Source of the DNA: Neoaquamicrobium sediminum
GTDB taxonomy: Bacteria; Pseudomonadota; Alphaproteobacteria; Rhizobiales; Rhizobiaceae
Length of the DNA stretch: 64,000 nucleotides
Direction: 5' to 3'
Assembly (NCBI RefSeq): GCF_013240295.1
Contig: NZ_JABETK010000001.1
Coordinates: 1,364,001 to 1,428,000 of the forward strand
In this document: positions 7,974 to 17,970 of the stretch, in pieces
Position numbering within the stretch: the first letter of the stretch is position 1
How the letters are laid out: each line of letters opens with the position of its first letter
Made by a program: the position numbers and the translations under genes
Notes under the pieces: generated by a model
Told to the model about the DNA's origin: nothing
Database searches by the model: none
The model's input: only the letters and a program-made list of their open reading frames with translations

Positions 7974-9076
7974 CCGATGCGGCGCAGGTGATTGTCCCAG
8001 CCGACGGCAGGCTGTTCCGCGACGGATCGAAGCCGGCTTCTCGCAATGTCGACGGCTGCAATCGTGCCGCGCCCGCTGGTCGCAAGGATGCCGCCGTCTT
8101 GCAGCGGTGCGATACCGCAGCCGTCGGCAAGCGACGTCTGCCCGAGATTGCGGCCGGTGGCGGCGTCCCAATAGGTGATTAGTCCGCCTAGCGGCGACGA
8201 CGTCGCGACGATCTCGCCTGACAGGTCCACCGCCACAGAGCCGACATAGTTGTCGAGCGCGCGCAGGGTTTCGGCCGGGCCTGCAAACAGCACAGGCTCC
8301 TCGCCGCGCCGATGACGTCCGACCAAAGGCGGCCTGTCGGCGGCTTCGCCCTCATACTGGCAGCCGAACCAGACGACGCCGTACGCGTCCACAACAAGAT
8401 GGCGGATCGAAAGACGATGGAGTTCGGGCGCCAGCCGAACCTCTTCGACCAATTCGCCACTGTGCAGGTCGACATAGGTGAGGCTCGGCGTCATCTCGTC
8501 CAGATTGAGCTTGATGCCGTCATAATCGGGATGGGTAAGGATGCCGCCATTGGCGACGCACAGTGTGCGCCCGTCCGGCATCAGCACCACGTCATGAGGA
8601 CCGACCCCGCCGCTCGCGAACTCGCCGATGCGGCGGCACCCCGCCGCAACGTCGTAGACGCCCAACACCCCGCGACCTTCATCATAGTCGTTCTCCGAGG
8701 CGAGCAGCAGCTTGCCGTCGCTGGAGAAGATGCCGTGTCCGAAGAAATGGCGCCCGGGCGCCGCCACCAACGGCAGCGGGTCCTTGCGATTGTCGACGTC
8801 GAAAAGCACTGCATGGGTGCCGGGCGCGCGGTCGAACGCGACCGCCATCCGGTTGCGGGCATCGATCGCAAAGGAATGACCGCGCGCGTCGACGGGGATG
8901 GAGAAAAGCTCCGAACCGCGGCTGTCGAACACCGCGATGGCGTGGCGGCCGGCTTCGGTGCGGGCCGCGAGGAAAAGCGGCTCGCTGTCGGGTGCCGCAA
9001 GAACGTTTGCCGGCGCAACCAGAAGGCCGCCGAACAGCGCCATCAATCGTCTGCGGTCAATCTCCATCGAGCGCAT
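7970..9076 (-). CDS. DUF1513 domain-containing protein (iron-uptake operon)
   Basis: A 368-aa predicted beta-propeller of the DUF1513 family, exported by a Tat-like signal (IDRRRLMALFGG at the N-terminus, then a hydrophobic run to LAAP). Repeated blade-like motifs include HSFAIDARNRMAVAFDR, FFGHGIFSSDGKLLL and GPHDVVLMPDGRTLCVANGG. In many proteobacteria this family is the fourth gene of a cluster with two imelysins and a di-haem protein, exactly as here. An ATG at 9067 is an alternative start. It probably takes part in periplasmic iron acquisition; the molecular role is not established. Confidence 0.88.
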   Translation of the reverse strand: MRSMEIDRRRLMALFGGLLVAPANVLAAPDSEPLFLAARTEAGRHAIAVFDSRGSELFSIPVDARGHSFAIDARNRMAVAFDRAPGTHAVLFDVDNRKDPLPLVAAPGRHFFGHGIFSSDGKLLLASENDYDEGRGVLGVYDVAAGCRRIGEFASGGVGPHDVVLMPDGRTLCVANGGILTHPDYDGIKLNLDEMTPSLTYVDLHSGELVEEVRLAPELHRLSIRHLVVDAYGVVWFGCQYEGEAADRPPLVGRHRRGEEPVLFAGPAETLRALDNYVGSVAVDLSGEIVATSSPLGGLITYWDAATGRNLGQTSLADGCGIAPLQDGGILATSGRGTIAAVDIARSRLRSVAEQPAVGWDNHLRRIG

Positions 9077-10115
9077 TGAACCCCATGGTCAGGCCGAGTG
9101 CGGCCGAGAGGTCCTCGGAGACAATGTCCCGCGCGTGATCGAGCGCCAGCAGCGCGACAGCCAGGTGGCCGCGCGCCGCCTCGTCGGCGAAGGCCGCTTC
9201 CGCCGGCAACCCGATCTCGCCAAGCTGCGTCGAAGCCGTGTTCAGCTCGAAGCGCAGCGAGTCGATTGCATAGGCCTGGTCCGACGGAACGGTTTCGGCA
9301 TAGCCGCTCGCGTCGAGCAGCGCCTGCACCCCGCCAACGCGTGCCCGTGCCAGCGCGAAGGTCAGGTCACTACGCCACAGCGGGGCGCGGCGGCCATTGG
9401 CCTTTTCCGGCGTTTCGCCAAGCGGCGGACGCAGTTCCGCCGCGCCGAGAAACTGCAACGCCGTCGACATCGCCTTCACGATTTCGCCGTCCACTTCCCT
9501 TGGTGATCGATAGATTTCCGCGTCGGCGGACGGAGCGGTGAAAGACCGGGCGAAGGCGGTATCCGCCGACCAGCCGTTCAGGGTTTCGGCAGCGATTAGG
9601 CCGATATTGCGGGAAATAGCGGCGGCATAGGCACACCGGAACGCTCCGTCGCTGCTCGCAAGCTGCTCTGAGCCACTGCCGAACAGCACGAACTCGAGCG
9701 CCGGAATACCCTGCAAGGCAGCGCTCTTTTCGGCAAGCGTTTCCTGACGGGCAGCGGTGTCATCCGCCTTGGCCAGAACGCCCTGCACCTGCCTGAGCGC
9801 GATGCCGCGCGGGTCGGGCCAGAAGAACAGGCGCTCGATCCGGCTTTCGGCCGCCGACGGTCCAAAGCGCAGAACGCTCGCACGTCCGAAATCGGTGACG
9901 AGCGTGCCGAAAGTCTTCCGTGCAGCCTCCAGCCTTTCCGCGCCGGGTTCGACGCACAGGGCATCGACAACAATGCTGTTGCGTTCGGCCGCATCCACCA
10001 GCGCCTTCAAGGCCGGTCGCGCGAACTGGTCGGCGATCCGCGTCCCTGCGCCATCGGCAGCCTGCGCGGCGAAACCGGGCAACAGCAGGAACATCAGGAT
10101 AATAACGCGTTTCAT
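9057..10115 (-). CDS. Imelysin family protein (second imelysin of operon)
   Basis: A 352-aa periplasmic protein with a cleavable signal (MKRVIILMFLLLPGFAAQAA). It reads as the imelysin/peptidase M75 fold, helical, with EFVLFGSGSEQ and CAYAAAISRNIG as recognisable stretches. The GxHxxE motif of EfeO/IrpA proteins is not evident, which is usual for this more divergent second imelysin. The start is at 10115 because the signal peptide begins there and upstream sequence belongs to the di-haem gene. Its end overlaps the DUF1513 start. Presumed role: iron binding or delivery with IrpA. Confidence 0.85.
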   Translation of the reverse strand: MKRVIILMFLLLPGFAAQAADGAGTRIADQFARPALKALVDAAERNSIVVDALCVEPGAERLEAARKTFGTLVTDFGRASVLRFGPSAAESRIERLFFWPDPRGIALRQVQGVLAKADDTAARQETLAEKSAALQGIPALEFVLFGSGSEQLASSDGAFRCAYAAAISRNIGLIAAETLNGWSADTAFARSFTAPSADAEIYRSPREVDGEIVKAMSTALQFLGAAELRPPLGETPEKANGRRAPLWRSDLTFALARARVGGVQALLDASGYAETVPSDQAYAIDSLRFELNTASTQLGEIGLPAEAAFADEAARGHLAVALLALDHARDIVSEDLSAALGLTMGFNALDGD

Positions 10116-11622
10116 AGCGACTCCAGAAAAGCGATCAGAGCGTCGCGGTCGGCCTTTTCCATTGTTGCAAAGGCGTCGCGCGAGGCCTGGGCCTCGCCAC
10201 CATGCCACAAGATTGCCTCCACCAGCGATCGGGCGCGCCCATCGTGGAGAAAGCTCGCTTCGGCGCTCACCTGATGCGCGAGCCCGATGCCCCAAAGCGG
10301 TGGCGTGCGCCATTCGCGCCCGTCCGCCAAACCTTCCTCGCGGTTGTCGGCCAGCCCTTCACCCATGTCGTGCAGCAAAAGATCCGTATAGGGCCATATG
10401 AGCTGGAAGCGGTGCGCCTCGTGCTCCGCATTCCGGGTGGTGACGAATTTCGGCACATGGCAGGCCACGCAGCCTGCGCCATAAAAGGCCTTCTTGCCGG
10501 CAAGCACCTGCGGCGCATCGATCTGGCGTCTAACGGGCACGGCCAGATTGCGGGAATAGAACACGACGAGATCGAGCAGGTCCCGAGGCACCTCCTCGTC
10601 GCCGAATTGCGATTGCGCCCCGTGTGGCAGCGCCCGGCACTCGGGCTGACGTTCGGTGCAGTCGCCCCAATGGTCGGGCGCGACCGGCGTCGAAAGCCCC
10701 ATGTCGCCGGCAAAGGCATGCGCGGTCTGGCGCTCCACGGTCGGCTCGACCGCCTTCCACCCGAACCGGCCAAGCACCAGCCCGCCCTTGCCGTCGCCGA
10801 CCATGTTGGGACGGCCGGAGATACCATCGCCGTCGCTGTCGTCCGGATCGGCAAGAGCCAGAATATCGGCGTGGTGGATCGCCTCCAGCAGTCCCATGCC
10901 GCTCATCGGCGGCGATACGCGCGCCGACATCCTCAATCCGTCCAGATCGGCGTCGGGAGACGTGTCCACTATCGAAAGCCGGGGCGGCGGCGCAGCGCGA
11001 CGATCTCGCCGCCTGCGAGCTCTACGAGTTCCTCGCTGTAGTCGATGCGAATCCTGCCCTCCGGGTTCAGCCCGGCGGCGGCGTTGTCCTGAAGCTGGAA
11101 ACCCAGCACCGGATGCGGCGCGGCCGGCTGCAGTCCCTTTTCTATCCGCTCTCGCTGTCCGGCGTCAGGCTCCACCGATAGGCGAACGAGCAGCGATGTT
11201 GCATTGCCTTCCGGCTCCAACGGTGCGTGGCCCCGACCGTCCTTGATGTGGCAGGCCTGGCAGGCGCGTGCATTGAAAAGCGGGCCCAGCCCGTCCGAAG
11301 CGATCGTCGACGACGGCGCGGTGACCCAGTCCTTGCGGAAAAGCCCGTTGCCGACCAGAAAACGCTGCTCGTCCTCGAAAACGAGATTCTCACCGGGATG
11401 AGAAAGCGCGTTGGCGTCGGAGACGCGTTTGGTGGTGCCTGCCCCGCCCTGCATCAGCTCGAATGGCTCCGGCCGGGAGAAATCCGTCGCAGGACGCGTC
11501 ACGGCCTCGACGCGGGCACGATCGGCCTCGGAAAGGTCTTCGCGTGACGACTGCGCCGCCGCGACGGTTGCTGGCATAAGCAGCAGTGCGACGGTCAGGA
11601 GCCTGGCGGAAAAGCTTGGCAT
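10112..11622 (-). CDS. Di-haem oxidoreductase, DUF1111 'thiol oxidoreductase' family (frame broken once)
   Basis: A periplasmic di-haem c-type protein of about 503 aa after repair. The N-terminal signal (ARLLTVALLLMPATVAAA) is followed by a first haem motif CQACH and, in the downstream frame, a second CVACH. The frames join where LRRRPGFR-stop should continue as RLSIVDTSPDADLDG. One base is missing at the C-run complementary to 10981-10984. It belongs with imelysin and DUF1513 proteins in iron-regulated operons. It may oxidise or reduce an iron complex in the periplasm, an inference from haem content and neighbours. Confidence 0.88.
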
Positions 11623-11646
11623 GGTCCCGCGGTTACGAACCGCTCC

Positions 11647-12909
11647 CTATTCGAAGACGGCGTCGGGATTGTCGAGGCTGTCGGAACCTTCGATGGTGAC
11701 ACCGCCAAGGTCAAGCGCTGCGATCACGCGTTCGAGCGAGCGGGTCTGCTTGACCAGCCCGTCGATGACGGCCTGCACCACCGCATTGCCCTCATCGTTG
11801 CCCTCGCCGATCATCTGGTCATAAGCCTCGCCGGCTTCCGCGCGCGCCTTGAGCGCGGTTGCCGCTTCCACGGTCGCTGCAAGATCGGCCTCGATCTCGT
11901 CGGCGACCGCCGCATCCTTCTCGCGCACGAATTCGGCCAGAGAGGCACCCGACACAGTGGATCCGTCAACGCGCTGGTAGCTGCCGTGATAGACGTTCGA
12001 GATGCCCAGCACGTCGTAGTAGTGCGAATTGTGAGTGTTGTCGGAGAAGCAGTCGTGCTCCTCCTCCGGGTCATGCAACAGCAGCCCGAGCTTCATGCGT
12101 TCGCCCGCCAGTTCGCCGTAGGACAGGGAGCCGAGACCGGTGAGGATGGCCGAAAGCCCGGCCTCGGGCGATTCCTCGGTCAAGGCCGCACGCGCCGCGC
12201 CATCGGTCTGCCAGTTGGCGACCATTTCCTCGAGATCGGCGATCAGAAGATCCGATGCAGCCGCGAGATAGGCGGCGCGACGGTCGCAATTGCCGTTGCT
12301 GCAATTGGCTGTGTCGAAATCAGTCGCCGGGCGTGCGCCGGCGCCAGCGTCCGTGCCGTTGAGGTCCTGCCCCCAGAGCAGGAACTCGATCGCGTGGTAG
12401 CCGGTCGCGACATTCGCCTCGATGCCGCCGATCTCCTGAAGCGACTGGATCAGCTTGGGCGTAATCTCCGAGGCGTCGACCGTCTGTCCGGCGGCGCTGA
12501 CGGAGGCGTTGGCAATGATGTTGACGGCGTAGAACTGGTTGGTGTCGCTCTCCATGCCGTAGCTTGGGTCGACATAGTCGATGAGGCCTTCATCGAGCGG
12601 CCAGGCATTCACGCGGCCCTCCCACTCGTCGACGATCGGATTGCCGAAGCGGAAAGCCTCCGTCTGCTGATAAGGCACGCGGGCGGCAAGCCAGGCTTCG
12701 CGCGCGGCCGTCAGATTGCCTTCGGTCGGGTCGGCGGCCAGCGCCTCGATCGCGCCATCTAGCTGCTGCGCCGTTTTCAGACTGTCCTCGTAGCCGGCCA
12801 GCGCGATGTCGGCATAGGTATCCAGAATGGCGGCAGGCTCGGCAGCCTGCGCCTGCGCGCATAGCGCCAGCGGAGCAGCAGTCAGAAGCAGAATGCGGGC
12901 GATCGACAT
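11647..12909 (-). CDS. irpA: Imelysin family iron-regulated protein IrpA
   Basis: A 420-aa exported protein (signal to LCAQAQA). It contains the imelysin/EfeO metal-site motif GxHxxE as GYHAIEFLLWG, followed by a Cys pair in ANCSNGNCDRR and the conserved HDCFSDNTHNS. The ATG at 12909 is chosen because GGAGG lies 9 nt upstream. It is the first gene of a four-gene operon behind an iron-responsive operator. Known relatives (IrpA, ICMP) bind iron or serve as iron acquisition lipoproteins; this one has no lipobox. Regulation by iron is supported by the box at 12955-12969. Confidence 0.92.
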   Translation of the reverse strand: MSIARILLLTAAPLALCAQAQAAEPAAILDTYADIALAGYEDSLKTAQQLDGAIEALAADPTEGNLTAAREAWLAARVPYQQTEAFRFGNPIVDEWEGRVNAWPLDEGLIDYVDPSYGMESDTNQFYAVNIIANASVSAAGQTVDASEITPKLIQSLQEIGGIEANVATGYHAIEFLLWGQDLNGTDAGAGARPATDFDTANCSNGNCDRRAAYLAAASDLLIADLEEMVANWQTDGAARAALTEESPEAGLSAILTGLGSLSYGELAGERMKLGLLLHDPEEEHDCFSDNTHNSHYYDVLGISNVYHGSYQRVDGSTVSGASLAEFVREKDAAVADEIEADLAATVEAATALKARAEAGEAYDQMIGEGNDEGNAVVQAVIDGLVKQTRSLERVIAALDLGGVTIEGSDSLDNPDAVFE

Positions 12910-12935
12910 GGCGGTAATCCTCCGTGGTTGCCCGC

Positions 12936-12969
12936 TATATCTCACGCTAAAACATGAATATCAAGGTCA
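12936..12969 (-). promoter_or_regulatory. Iron-responsive operator (TGA-N9-TCA) over the irpA promoter
   Basis: The palindromic pattern TGA-N9-TCA lies at 12955-12969. It overlaps a reasonable minus-strand promoter: TTGATA at 12964-12959, 17-bp spacer, GATATA at 12941-12936, about 27 nt upstream of irpA. This is the published IRO-box form bound by RirA in rhizobia, and its position over the -35 fits repression in iron-replete cells. The pattern and position are seen directly; RirA binding is inference. Confidence 0.68.
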
Positions 12970-12985
12970 GCTTATGAAGCGTTTC

Positions 12986-14122
12986 CTAGCGCGCCAGTAC
13001 CGAGCCGTCCACGTCGGTGATGCGTCGCTTGCCGCACAGTGCCATGGTGATGTCCAGCTCCTTGCGGATGATTTCCAGCGCCAGCGTCACGCCTTCGCGG
13101 CCCATGGCCCCGAGCCCGTAGAGGAACGGGCGGCCGATATAGGTGCCCTGCGCACCAAGGGCGATGGCCTTCAGGACGTCCTGACCGGAGCGGATGCCGC
13201 CGTCGACATGAACCTCGATCCGCCCATCGACGGCCTCCACGATACGCGGCAGCATCGAGATCGACGACCTTGCGCCATCAAGCTGGCGGCCGCCGTGATT
13301 GGAGACGATGATCGCGTCGGCGCCCGTCTTCGCCGCCATGCGGGCATCCTCCTCGTCAAGAATACCCTTGATGATGAGCTTGCCGCCCCAATGCTCCTTG
13401 ATCCAGGCGACGTCGTCCCATGAAAGCTTCGGGTCGAACTGCTCGGCGGTCCAGGACGACAGGGACGACAAGTCGCCCACGCCCTTTGCATGGCCGACGA
13501 TGTTGCGGAAGGTACGCCGCTGCGTGCCCAGCATCGCAGCACACCAGCGCGGACGCAGCGCCATGTCGAACAGGTTGGCAATCGTCAGCTTGGGCGGCGC
13601 CGACAGTCCGTTGCGGACGTCCTTGTGGCGCTGGCCGAGGATCTGCAGGTCGGCGGTGAGCACGAGGGCGGAGCAATTCGCAGCCTTGGCCCGGTCGATC
13701 AGATTGCGCACGAAGTCGCGGTCGCGCATCACGTAGAGCTGGAACCAGAACGGCTTCGTCGTCACCGACGCCACATCCTCGATCGAGCAGATGCTCATCG
13801 TCGACAGCGTGAAAGGAACGCCGGCCGCTTCGGCCGCCTGCGCGGCCAGCATCTCGCCGTCTGCATGCTGCATACCGGTCAGTCCGGTGGGCGCCAAGGC
13901 CACGGGCATCGATACCTTCTCGCCGATCATCGTCGTTTCCAGCGAGCGGTCGGTCATGTCGACCAGCACACGCTGGCGCAGCTTGATGTCGGCGAAGTCC
14001 TCCTCGTTGGCGCGATAGGTGCCTTCGGTCCACGCGCCGGAATCGGCGTAGTCGAAGAACATGGTCGGCACGCGCCGCCTGGCGAGTTCCTTCAGGTCGG
14101 CGATGGTGAGGAGATGGGACAT
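12986..14122 (-). CDS. lldD: FMN-dependent alpha-hydroxy acid dehydrogenase, L-lactate dehydrogenase type
   Basis: A 378-aa TIM-barrel flavoenzyme of the FMN_dh family (LldD, glycolate oxidase). The catalytic His and substrate Arg are in SNHGGRQLDGA, the phosphate site of FMN in HVDGGIRSGQD, and a further FMN contact is in PVALAPTGLTG. It oxidises an S-2-hydroxyacid such as L-lactate to the 2-oxoacid and passes electrons to the respiratory chain. It lies 121 bp after a second FMN_dh gene and in line with mtnA-mtnK, so it may handle a hydroxyacid formed in that pathway. The start at 14122 is chosen by family length; its ribosome site is weak. Confidence 0.88.
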   Translation of the reverse strand: MSHLLTIADLKELARRRVPTMFFDYADSGAWTEGTYRANEEDFADIKLRQRVLVDMTDRSLETTMIGEKVSMPVALAPTGLTGMQHADGEMLAAQAAEAAGVPFTLSTMSICSIEDVASVTTKPFWFQLYVMRDRDFVRNLIDRAKAANCSALVLTADLQILGQRHKDVRNGLSAPPKLTIANLFDMALRPRWCAAMLGTQRRTFRNIVGHAKGVGDLSSLSSWTAEQFDPKLSWDDVAWIKEHWGGKLIIKGILDEEDARMAAKTGADAIIVSNHGGRQLDGARSSISMLPRIVEAVDGRIEVHVDGGIRSGQDVLKAIALGAQGTYIGRPFLYGLGAMGREGVTLALEIIRKELDITMALCGKRRITDVDGSVLAR

Positions 14123-14243
14123 TGCGTGGCCTGCATGCGGATGAACGTCTGGCCTTGCGGCCGGCTGGCATTTCGGATGCCGGAATTTTTGCCCCCGGCA
14201 AAGAAACCAAATGCCTGCGGATGCCCCGCTCTGCAAGTCTTCT

Positions 14244-15464
14244 CTATGCCGAAGCGTCTGTTTCCGCCGATCGCGCAAGCCGGATCAGCATACGGGGATA
14301 CATCTCGTCCAGTGTGTTGATGCCCAGCAGCGCCATGTTCCGGTCGATCTCGTCGTGAAGGATGGAAAAGGCGTGGCGCACGCCGGGCTCACCGCCGATG
14401 GCGGCGGCATAGATGAACGGCCGGCCCAGAAAAACGAACGACGCGCCGAGCGCCAGCGCCTTCAACACGTCCGTTCCGCGCCGGAATCCGCCATCGATCA
14501 TCACCGGGATCCGGCCGCCGATCTCCTCGGCGACCGCGGGCAGGATACGCAGCGGAGATGCCGTGCCGTCGAGCTGCCGGCCGCCATGATTGGACAGGAT
14601 CACGCCGTCGGCGCCGCGATCGAGCGCGATGCGTGCATCTTCGCGCGTCATGATGCCCTTGACGATGAAACGCCCGTTCCACCGCTTGCGGATGAGGTCG
14701 AAATGATCCCAGCTCAGCCTGTCCTTGGGGCCGAACTGGCGCACGACATTGCGCGACAGGATCGCCGATCCGCGCTCGACCGACGCATTCTCGAAATGCG
14801 GCATGCCGTGCCGGACAATCGTCCGCAGAAAGGTTCCAAGGCTCCAGCGCGGCCGCACCATGCCATCCCAGAACAGGCGCGGGGTGGGGCGCATCGGCGT
14901 CGAGAAGCCGTTGCGGATGTTGTTCTCGCGATTGGCCATGACCGGCGTGTCCACCGTCAGCACGAGCGTACCGAACCCCGCCTGGGCGACACGATCGACG
15001 AGCGCCAGCATCCAGCGCTCCTCTCCGGGCACGTAGGCCTGAAACCAGGCCTGAGGATTGGCGGCGGCGATCTCCTCCAGCCGGATCAGCGACGTGCCGC
15101 TCATGATCATTGGCATGCCGCTGGCGGCGGCAGCCTGCGCCAGCACCAGATCGCCGCGATAGGCGGAAAGCGCGCTAAGACCGACGGGCGCGATGCCGAA
15201 GGGTGCGGCATAGGTTGTGCCGAAAAGCTCCCGCTTCTGCGAGCGTTTGGAAACGTCGATCAACGCGCGGGGCAGGAAACCGATCTCGGCAAAGGCCGCG
15301 CGATTGTCATGGAGCGACGCGTTGGTTTCGGCGGCACCCGAGACATAGCCGAAGACCGGTCTCGGCAGATGCCGCCGCGCCGCCACCTCGAAATCGTCGA
15401 GCGCCAGAATGTTGCGCAACCGGCGCGGGGCCGTTGCGGGCGTCCCGTCATATTTCACGCTCAT
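14244..15464 (-). CDS. FMN-dependent alpha-hydroxy acid dehydrogenase, second paralogue
   Basis: A 406-aa member of the same flavoenzyme family as its neighbour but clearly diverged from it. Motifs are PFGIAPVGLSALS, TVDTPVMANRENN, the active-site SNHGGRQLDGT and MIDGGFRRGTD. The start at 15464 has AGGGGAAG about 6 nt upstream. It sits 80 bp downstream of mtnA on the same strand and probably shares the mtnK promoter. Two FMN oxidases side by side suggest distinct hydroxyacid substrates or an enantiomer/chain-length split. Lactate, mandelate-like and glycolate-like substrates are all possible. Confidence 0.87.
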   Translation of the reverse strand: MSVKYDGTPATAPRRLRNILALDDFEVAARRHLPRPVFGYVSGAAETNASLHDNRAAFAEIGFLPRALIDVSKRSQKRELFGTTYAAPFGIAPVGLSALSAYRGDLVLAQAAAASGMPMIMSGTSLIRLEEIAAANPQAWFQAYVPGEERWMLALVDRVAQAGFGTLVLTVDTPVMANRENNIRNGFSTPMRPTPRLFWDGMVRPRWSLGTFLRTIVRHGMPHFENASVERGSAILSRNVVRQFGPKDRLSWDHFDLIRKRWNGRFIVKGIMTREDARIALDRGADGVILSNHGGRQLDGTASPLRILPAVAEEIGGRIPVMIDGGFRRGTDVLKALALGASFVFLGRPFIYAAAIGGEPGVRHAFSILHDEIDRNMALLGINTLDEMYPRMLIRLARSAETDASA

Positions 15465-15544
15465 GCAGTTCTTCCCCTGACGACAGGAAGACCATCTTCG
15501 CGCCGGCGGACGCACCCCGCAACCGCAAAAGACCTGCTGGCGGA

Positions 15545-16636
15545 TCAGCTTTCGGGAAACAGCCCCTTCAACCCTTCGGCTGAGGCTTCGGCGACACCGC
15601 GCTCTGTGATGAGACCGGTCACGAGCCGCGCCGGCGTCACGTCGAAGGCGGGATTTGCCGCCTCGGTCTCGTCCGGCGATATGCGAACCTGCACCACCTC
15701 GCCGGAGGGCGCGCGGCCCCAGACCAGAGACACCTCGTCCCCCGAACGCTCCTCGATCGGGATTTCGGCGAGCCCATCCTTCACCGTCCAGTCGATGGTT
15801 GGCGACGGCAGGGCGACGTAGAACGGAACGCCGTTGTCGCGCGCGGCCAGCGCCTTCAGATAGGTGCCTATCTTGTTGCAGACATCGCCATTGGCCGTGG
15901 TGCGGTCGGTGCCGACGATCACCATGTCGACCTGGCCGCGCTGCATGAGATGGCCGCCGGCATTGTCCACGACCAGCGTGTGCGGCACGCCGTGGCCGGC
16001 CATCTCCCATGCGGTGAGCTGCGCGCCCTGATTTCGTGGCCGTGTTTCGTCAACGTAGACGTGGACGGGAATGCCCTCTTCCGTGGCCATGTAGATCGGC
16101 GCGGTGGCGGTGCCATAGTCGACGGTCGCCAGCCAGCCGGCATTGCAATGGGTGAGGATGTTGACGCTTTCGCCCGGCTTCTTCGACGCGGCGATCTGGC
16201 GGATCAGCGTCAGGCCGTGCGAGCCGATCGACCGGTTGAGTTCGACGTCCTCGTCGGCGATCTCCGCGGCGCGCGCGTAGGCGGCGTCGGCGCGTTTAGC
16301 CACGGGCAGCGGCTTCAGGAGCCGCGTCATCTCATCAAGCGCCCAGCGCAGGTTGATCGCCGTCGGACGTGTCTCGTGAAGCGTATGCCATACCGCTTCC
16401 AGCGCTTCGTCAGACGGATCGGCGCGCATGGCGAGGGCGACACCGTAGGCTGCGGTGACCCCGATCAGCGGCGCGCCACGCACCCACATGTCGCGGATGG
16501 CTGTCGCAACGTCCTCTACGCTCGACAGGGTTACGATCCGGAACTCGTGCGGCAGCCAGCGCTGGTCGATGATGTCGACCGCTCTGCCATCGTCGTTCAG
16601 CCAGATGGTACGGAAATGTTTGTCACCGACCCTCAC
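15545..16636 (-). CDS. mtnA: S-methyl-5-thioribose-1-phosphate isomerase
   Basis: A 363-aa aldose-ketose isomerase of the eIF2B-related family that converts 5-methylthioribose-1-phosphate to methylthioribulose-1-phosphate. Catalytic residues are in place: Cys164 in THCNAGWLA and Asp244 in [10 protein letters not shown], matching Cys160/Asp240 of the Bacillus enzyme. The family signature [13 protein letters not shown] is near the N-terminus. The start overlaps the mtnK stop by 4 nt (ATGA), so they are coupled. The downstream Met-salvage enzymes (mtnB, C, D) are absent; instead a class II aldolase lies in the divergent arm, pointing to a shorter aldolase route. Confidence 0.94.
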   Translation of the reverse strand: MRVGDKHFRTIWLNDDGRAVDIIDQRWLPHEFRIVTLSSVEDVATAIRDMWVRGAPLIGVTAAYGVALAMRADPSDEALEAVWHTLHETRPTAINLRWALDEMTRLLKPLPVAKRADAAYARAAEIADEDVELNRSIGSHGLTLIRQIAASKKPGESVNILTHCNAGWLATVDYGTATAPIYMATEEGIPVHVYVDETRPRNQGAQLTAWEMAGHGVPHTLVVDNAGGHLMQRGQVDMVIVGTDRTTANGDVCNKIGTYLKALAARDNGVPFYVALPSPTIDWTVKDGLAEIPIEERSGDEVSLVWGRAPSGEVVQVRISPDETEAANPAFDVTPARLVTGLITERGVAEASAEGLKGLFPES

Positions 16637-17901
16637 GCCACCGCTCCCGTCTCGATCAGCGCTGCAAGCGCATTGGCTTCCTTCATGCCGTTCAGATGGG
16701 CACGGTTGACGGCGATCTGCCGTCCGAACTTGAGCGCTTTCGCCTCACATTGCGCCCGCATGTCAGGATCCTCGATCGTCTCGAAGTCGGCGTTGTGCGC
16801 GAGACCGAGGATGCGGCGGTGAATCTCGATGCCGGCGAAACCGAGCAGGTCGACCCACATCTCGCGCAGCAGCTCGCCCCGCGCCTGCTCCGCGCCGAGC
16901 GGGTCGTCCTGCGCTTCGAACAGGCTCTTCTGGTAGAGGATGCCGTTCCGCTCGGTGCGCCACAGGCGCGAAAACTCGGCCAAGAAGCCGTTCCAGCAGC
17001 GCTCCTGCACATCCAGAAGGTAGGCGCGCATCGCATCGCGATTGCCCTCCTGCTCGTGGCCCGACTGGGAGAAATAGGACATCCAGAAATTGGCGAAGAG
17101 CATGCCGACATCGAAGGCCATCGGGCCATAGAAGGCGAATTCGGGATCGATGACCCTGGTGTCAGTCTCCGTGACCATGATCGAGCCGGTGTGCAGGTCG
17201 CCATGCACGAGCGTCTCCGCCCGCGCGGCAAAGATGTGCTTCATGCGCTGCGCGGCAACCTTGAGGTCGCGGTCGGCACGCAACTGCGCCACCAGACCGT
17301 CGAGCTGCGGTGAGGTGTGCGAATTCATCTCCGCGTCGAAATAGGGGTCGGAGAAAACCAGGTTCTCGGTAATGTCGCACAGTTCGACATTGTCGGCGAA
17401 GAGCGCCAGATCGGCCTTGCGCTCCCGGGTCTGCATGGAAAGGTCCGACCCACGGAAAAGCGTGCGCGCCATGAACAGCGCCAGGTCGTCGGCGATGCGC
17501 GGCAGCATCCGGCCGTCGATCAGCGCACGGCGCAGGATCACGTGCGGCGACAGAAACTCCATGACGATCAGCGCCTGCTGCTCGTCGAAATGGAAGATCT
17601 CCGGCACCTGGCCGGGCGCGCGTGCAGCCTGGCGCGTCAGCGTGTGGTATTCGAAGAAGGAGCGCTTAAGCGGCAGCGGCCAGCTCTCGCCGACAAGGCG
17701 CACATAGGGCAGGGCCTGCTTGACGATCAAGCTGCCTTTGTCGCCGTCGACGATGAACACCAGGTTGAGGTTGCCATCGCCGACCTCGCGGACGCGCCAT
17801 GCGGACGGATCGTCTCCGAGACGGGCGCGCAGCGCCTCCAGCCCACCCAGCCTCGGGCCCAGCGTTTCGGCATTCAGCGCCTCGAAAGATGCGGCGTCCA
17901 T
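16633..17901 (-). CDS. mtnK: S-methyl-5-thioribose kinase
   Basis: A 422-aa aminoglycoside-phosphotransferase-fold kinase that phosphorylates 5-methylthioribose at C1. Motifs are [12 protein letters not shown] (nucleotide loop), [11 protein letters not shown] (catalytic Asp loop) and [12 protein letters not shown] (metal Asp). GGGAGGAG lies 5 nt upstream of the ATG at 17901; the frame has another ATG at 17925 with no such site. It is the first gene of the minus-strand arm of the salvage island. Use of a kinase rather than MTA phosphorylase means free methylthioribose (or 5-deoxyribose) is the substrate, consistent with the importer encoded divergently. Confidence 0.93.
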   Translation of the reverse strand: MDAASFEALNAETLGPRLGGLEALRARLGDDPSAWRVREVGDGNLNLVFIVDGDKGSLIVKQALPYVRLVGESWPLPLKRSFFEYHTLTRQAARAPGQVPEIFHFDEQQALIVMEFLSPHVILRRALIDGRMLPRIADDLALFMARTLFRGSDLSMQTRERKADLALFADNVELCDITENLVFSDPYFDAEMNSHTSPQLDGLVAQLRADRDLKVAAQRMKHIFAARAETLVHGDLHTGSIMVTETDTRVIDPEFAFYGPMAFDVGMLFANFWMSYFSQSGHEQEGNRDAMRAYLLDVQERCWNGFLAEFSRLWRTERNGILYQKSLFEAQDDPLGAEQARGELLREMWVDLLGFAGIEIHRRILGLAHNADFETIEDPDMRAQCEAKALKFGRQIAVNRAHLNGMKEANALAALIETGAVA

Positions 17902-17970
17902 GCAACTCCTCCCGTCACTGAGCATGGTTGCGGATACGGTCTTGATACGCCGGTTCTCCGCCTCTGAAGG

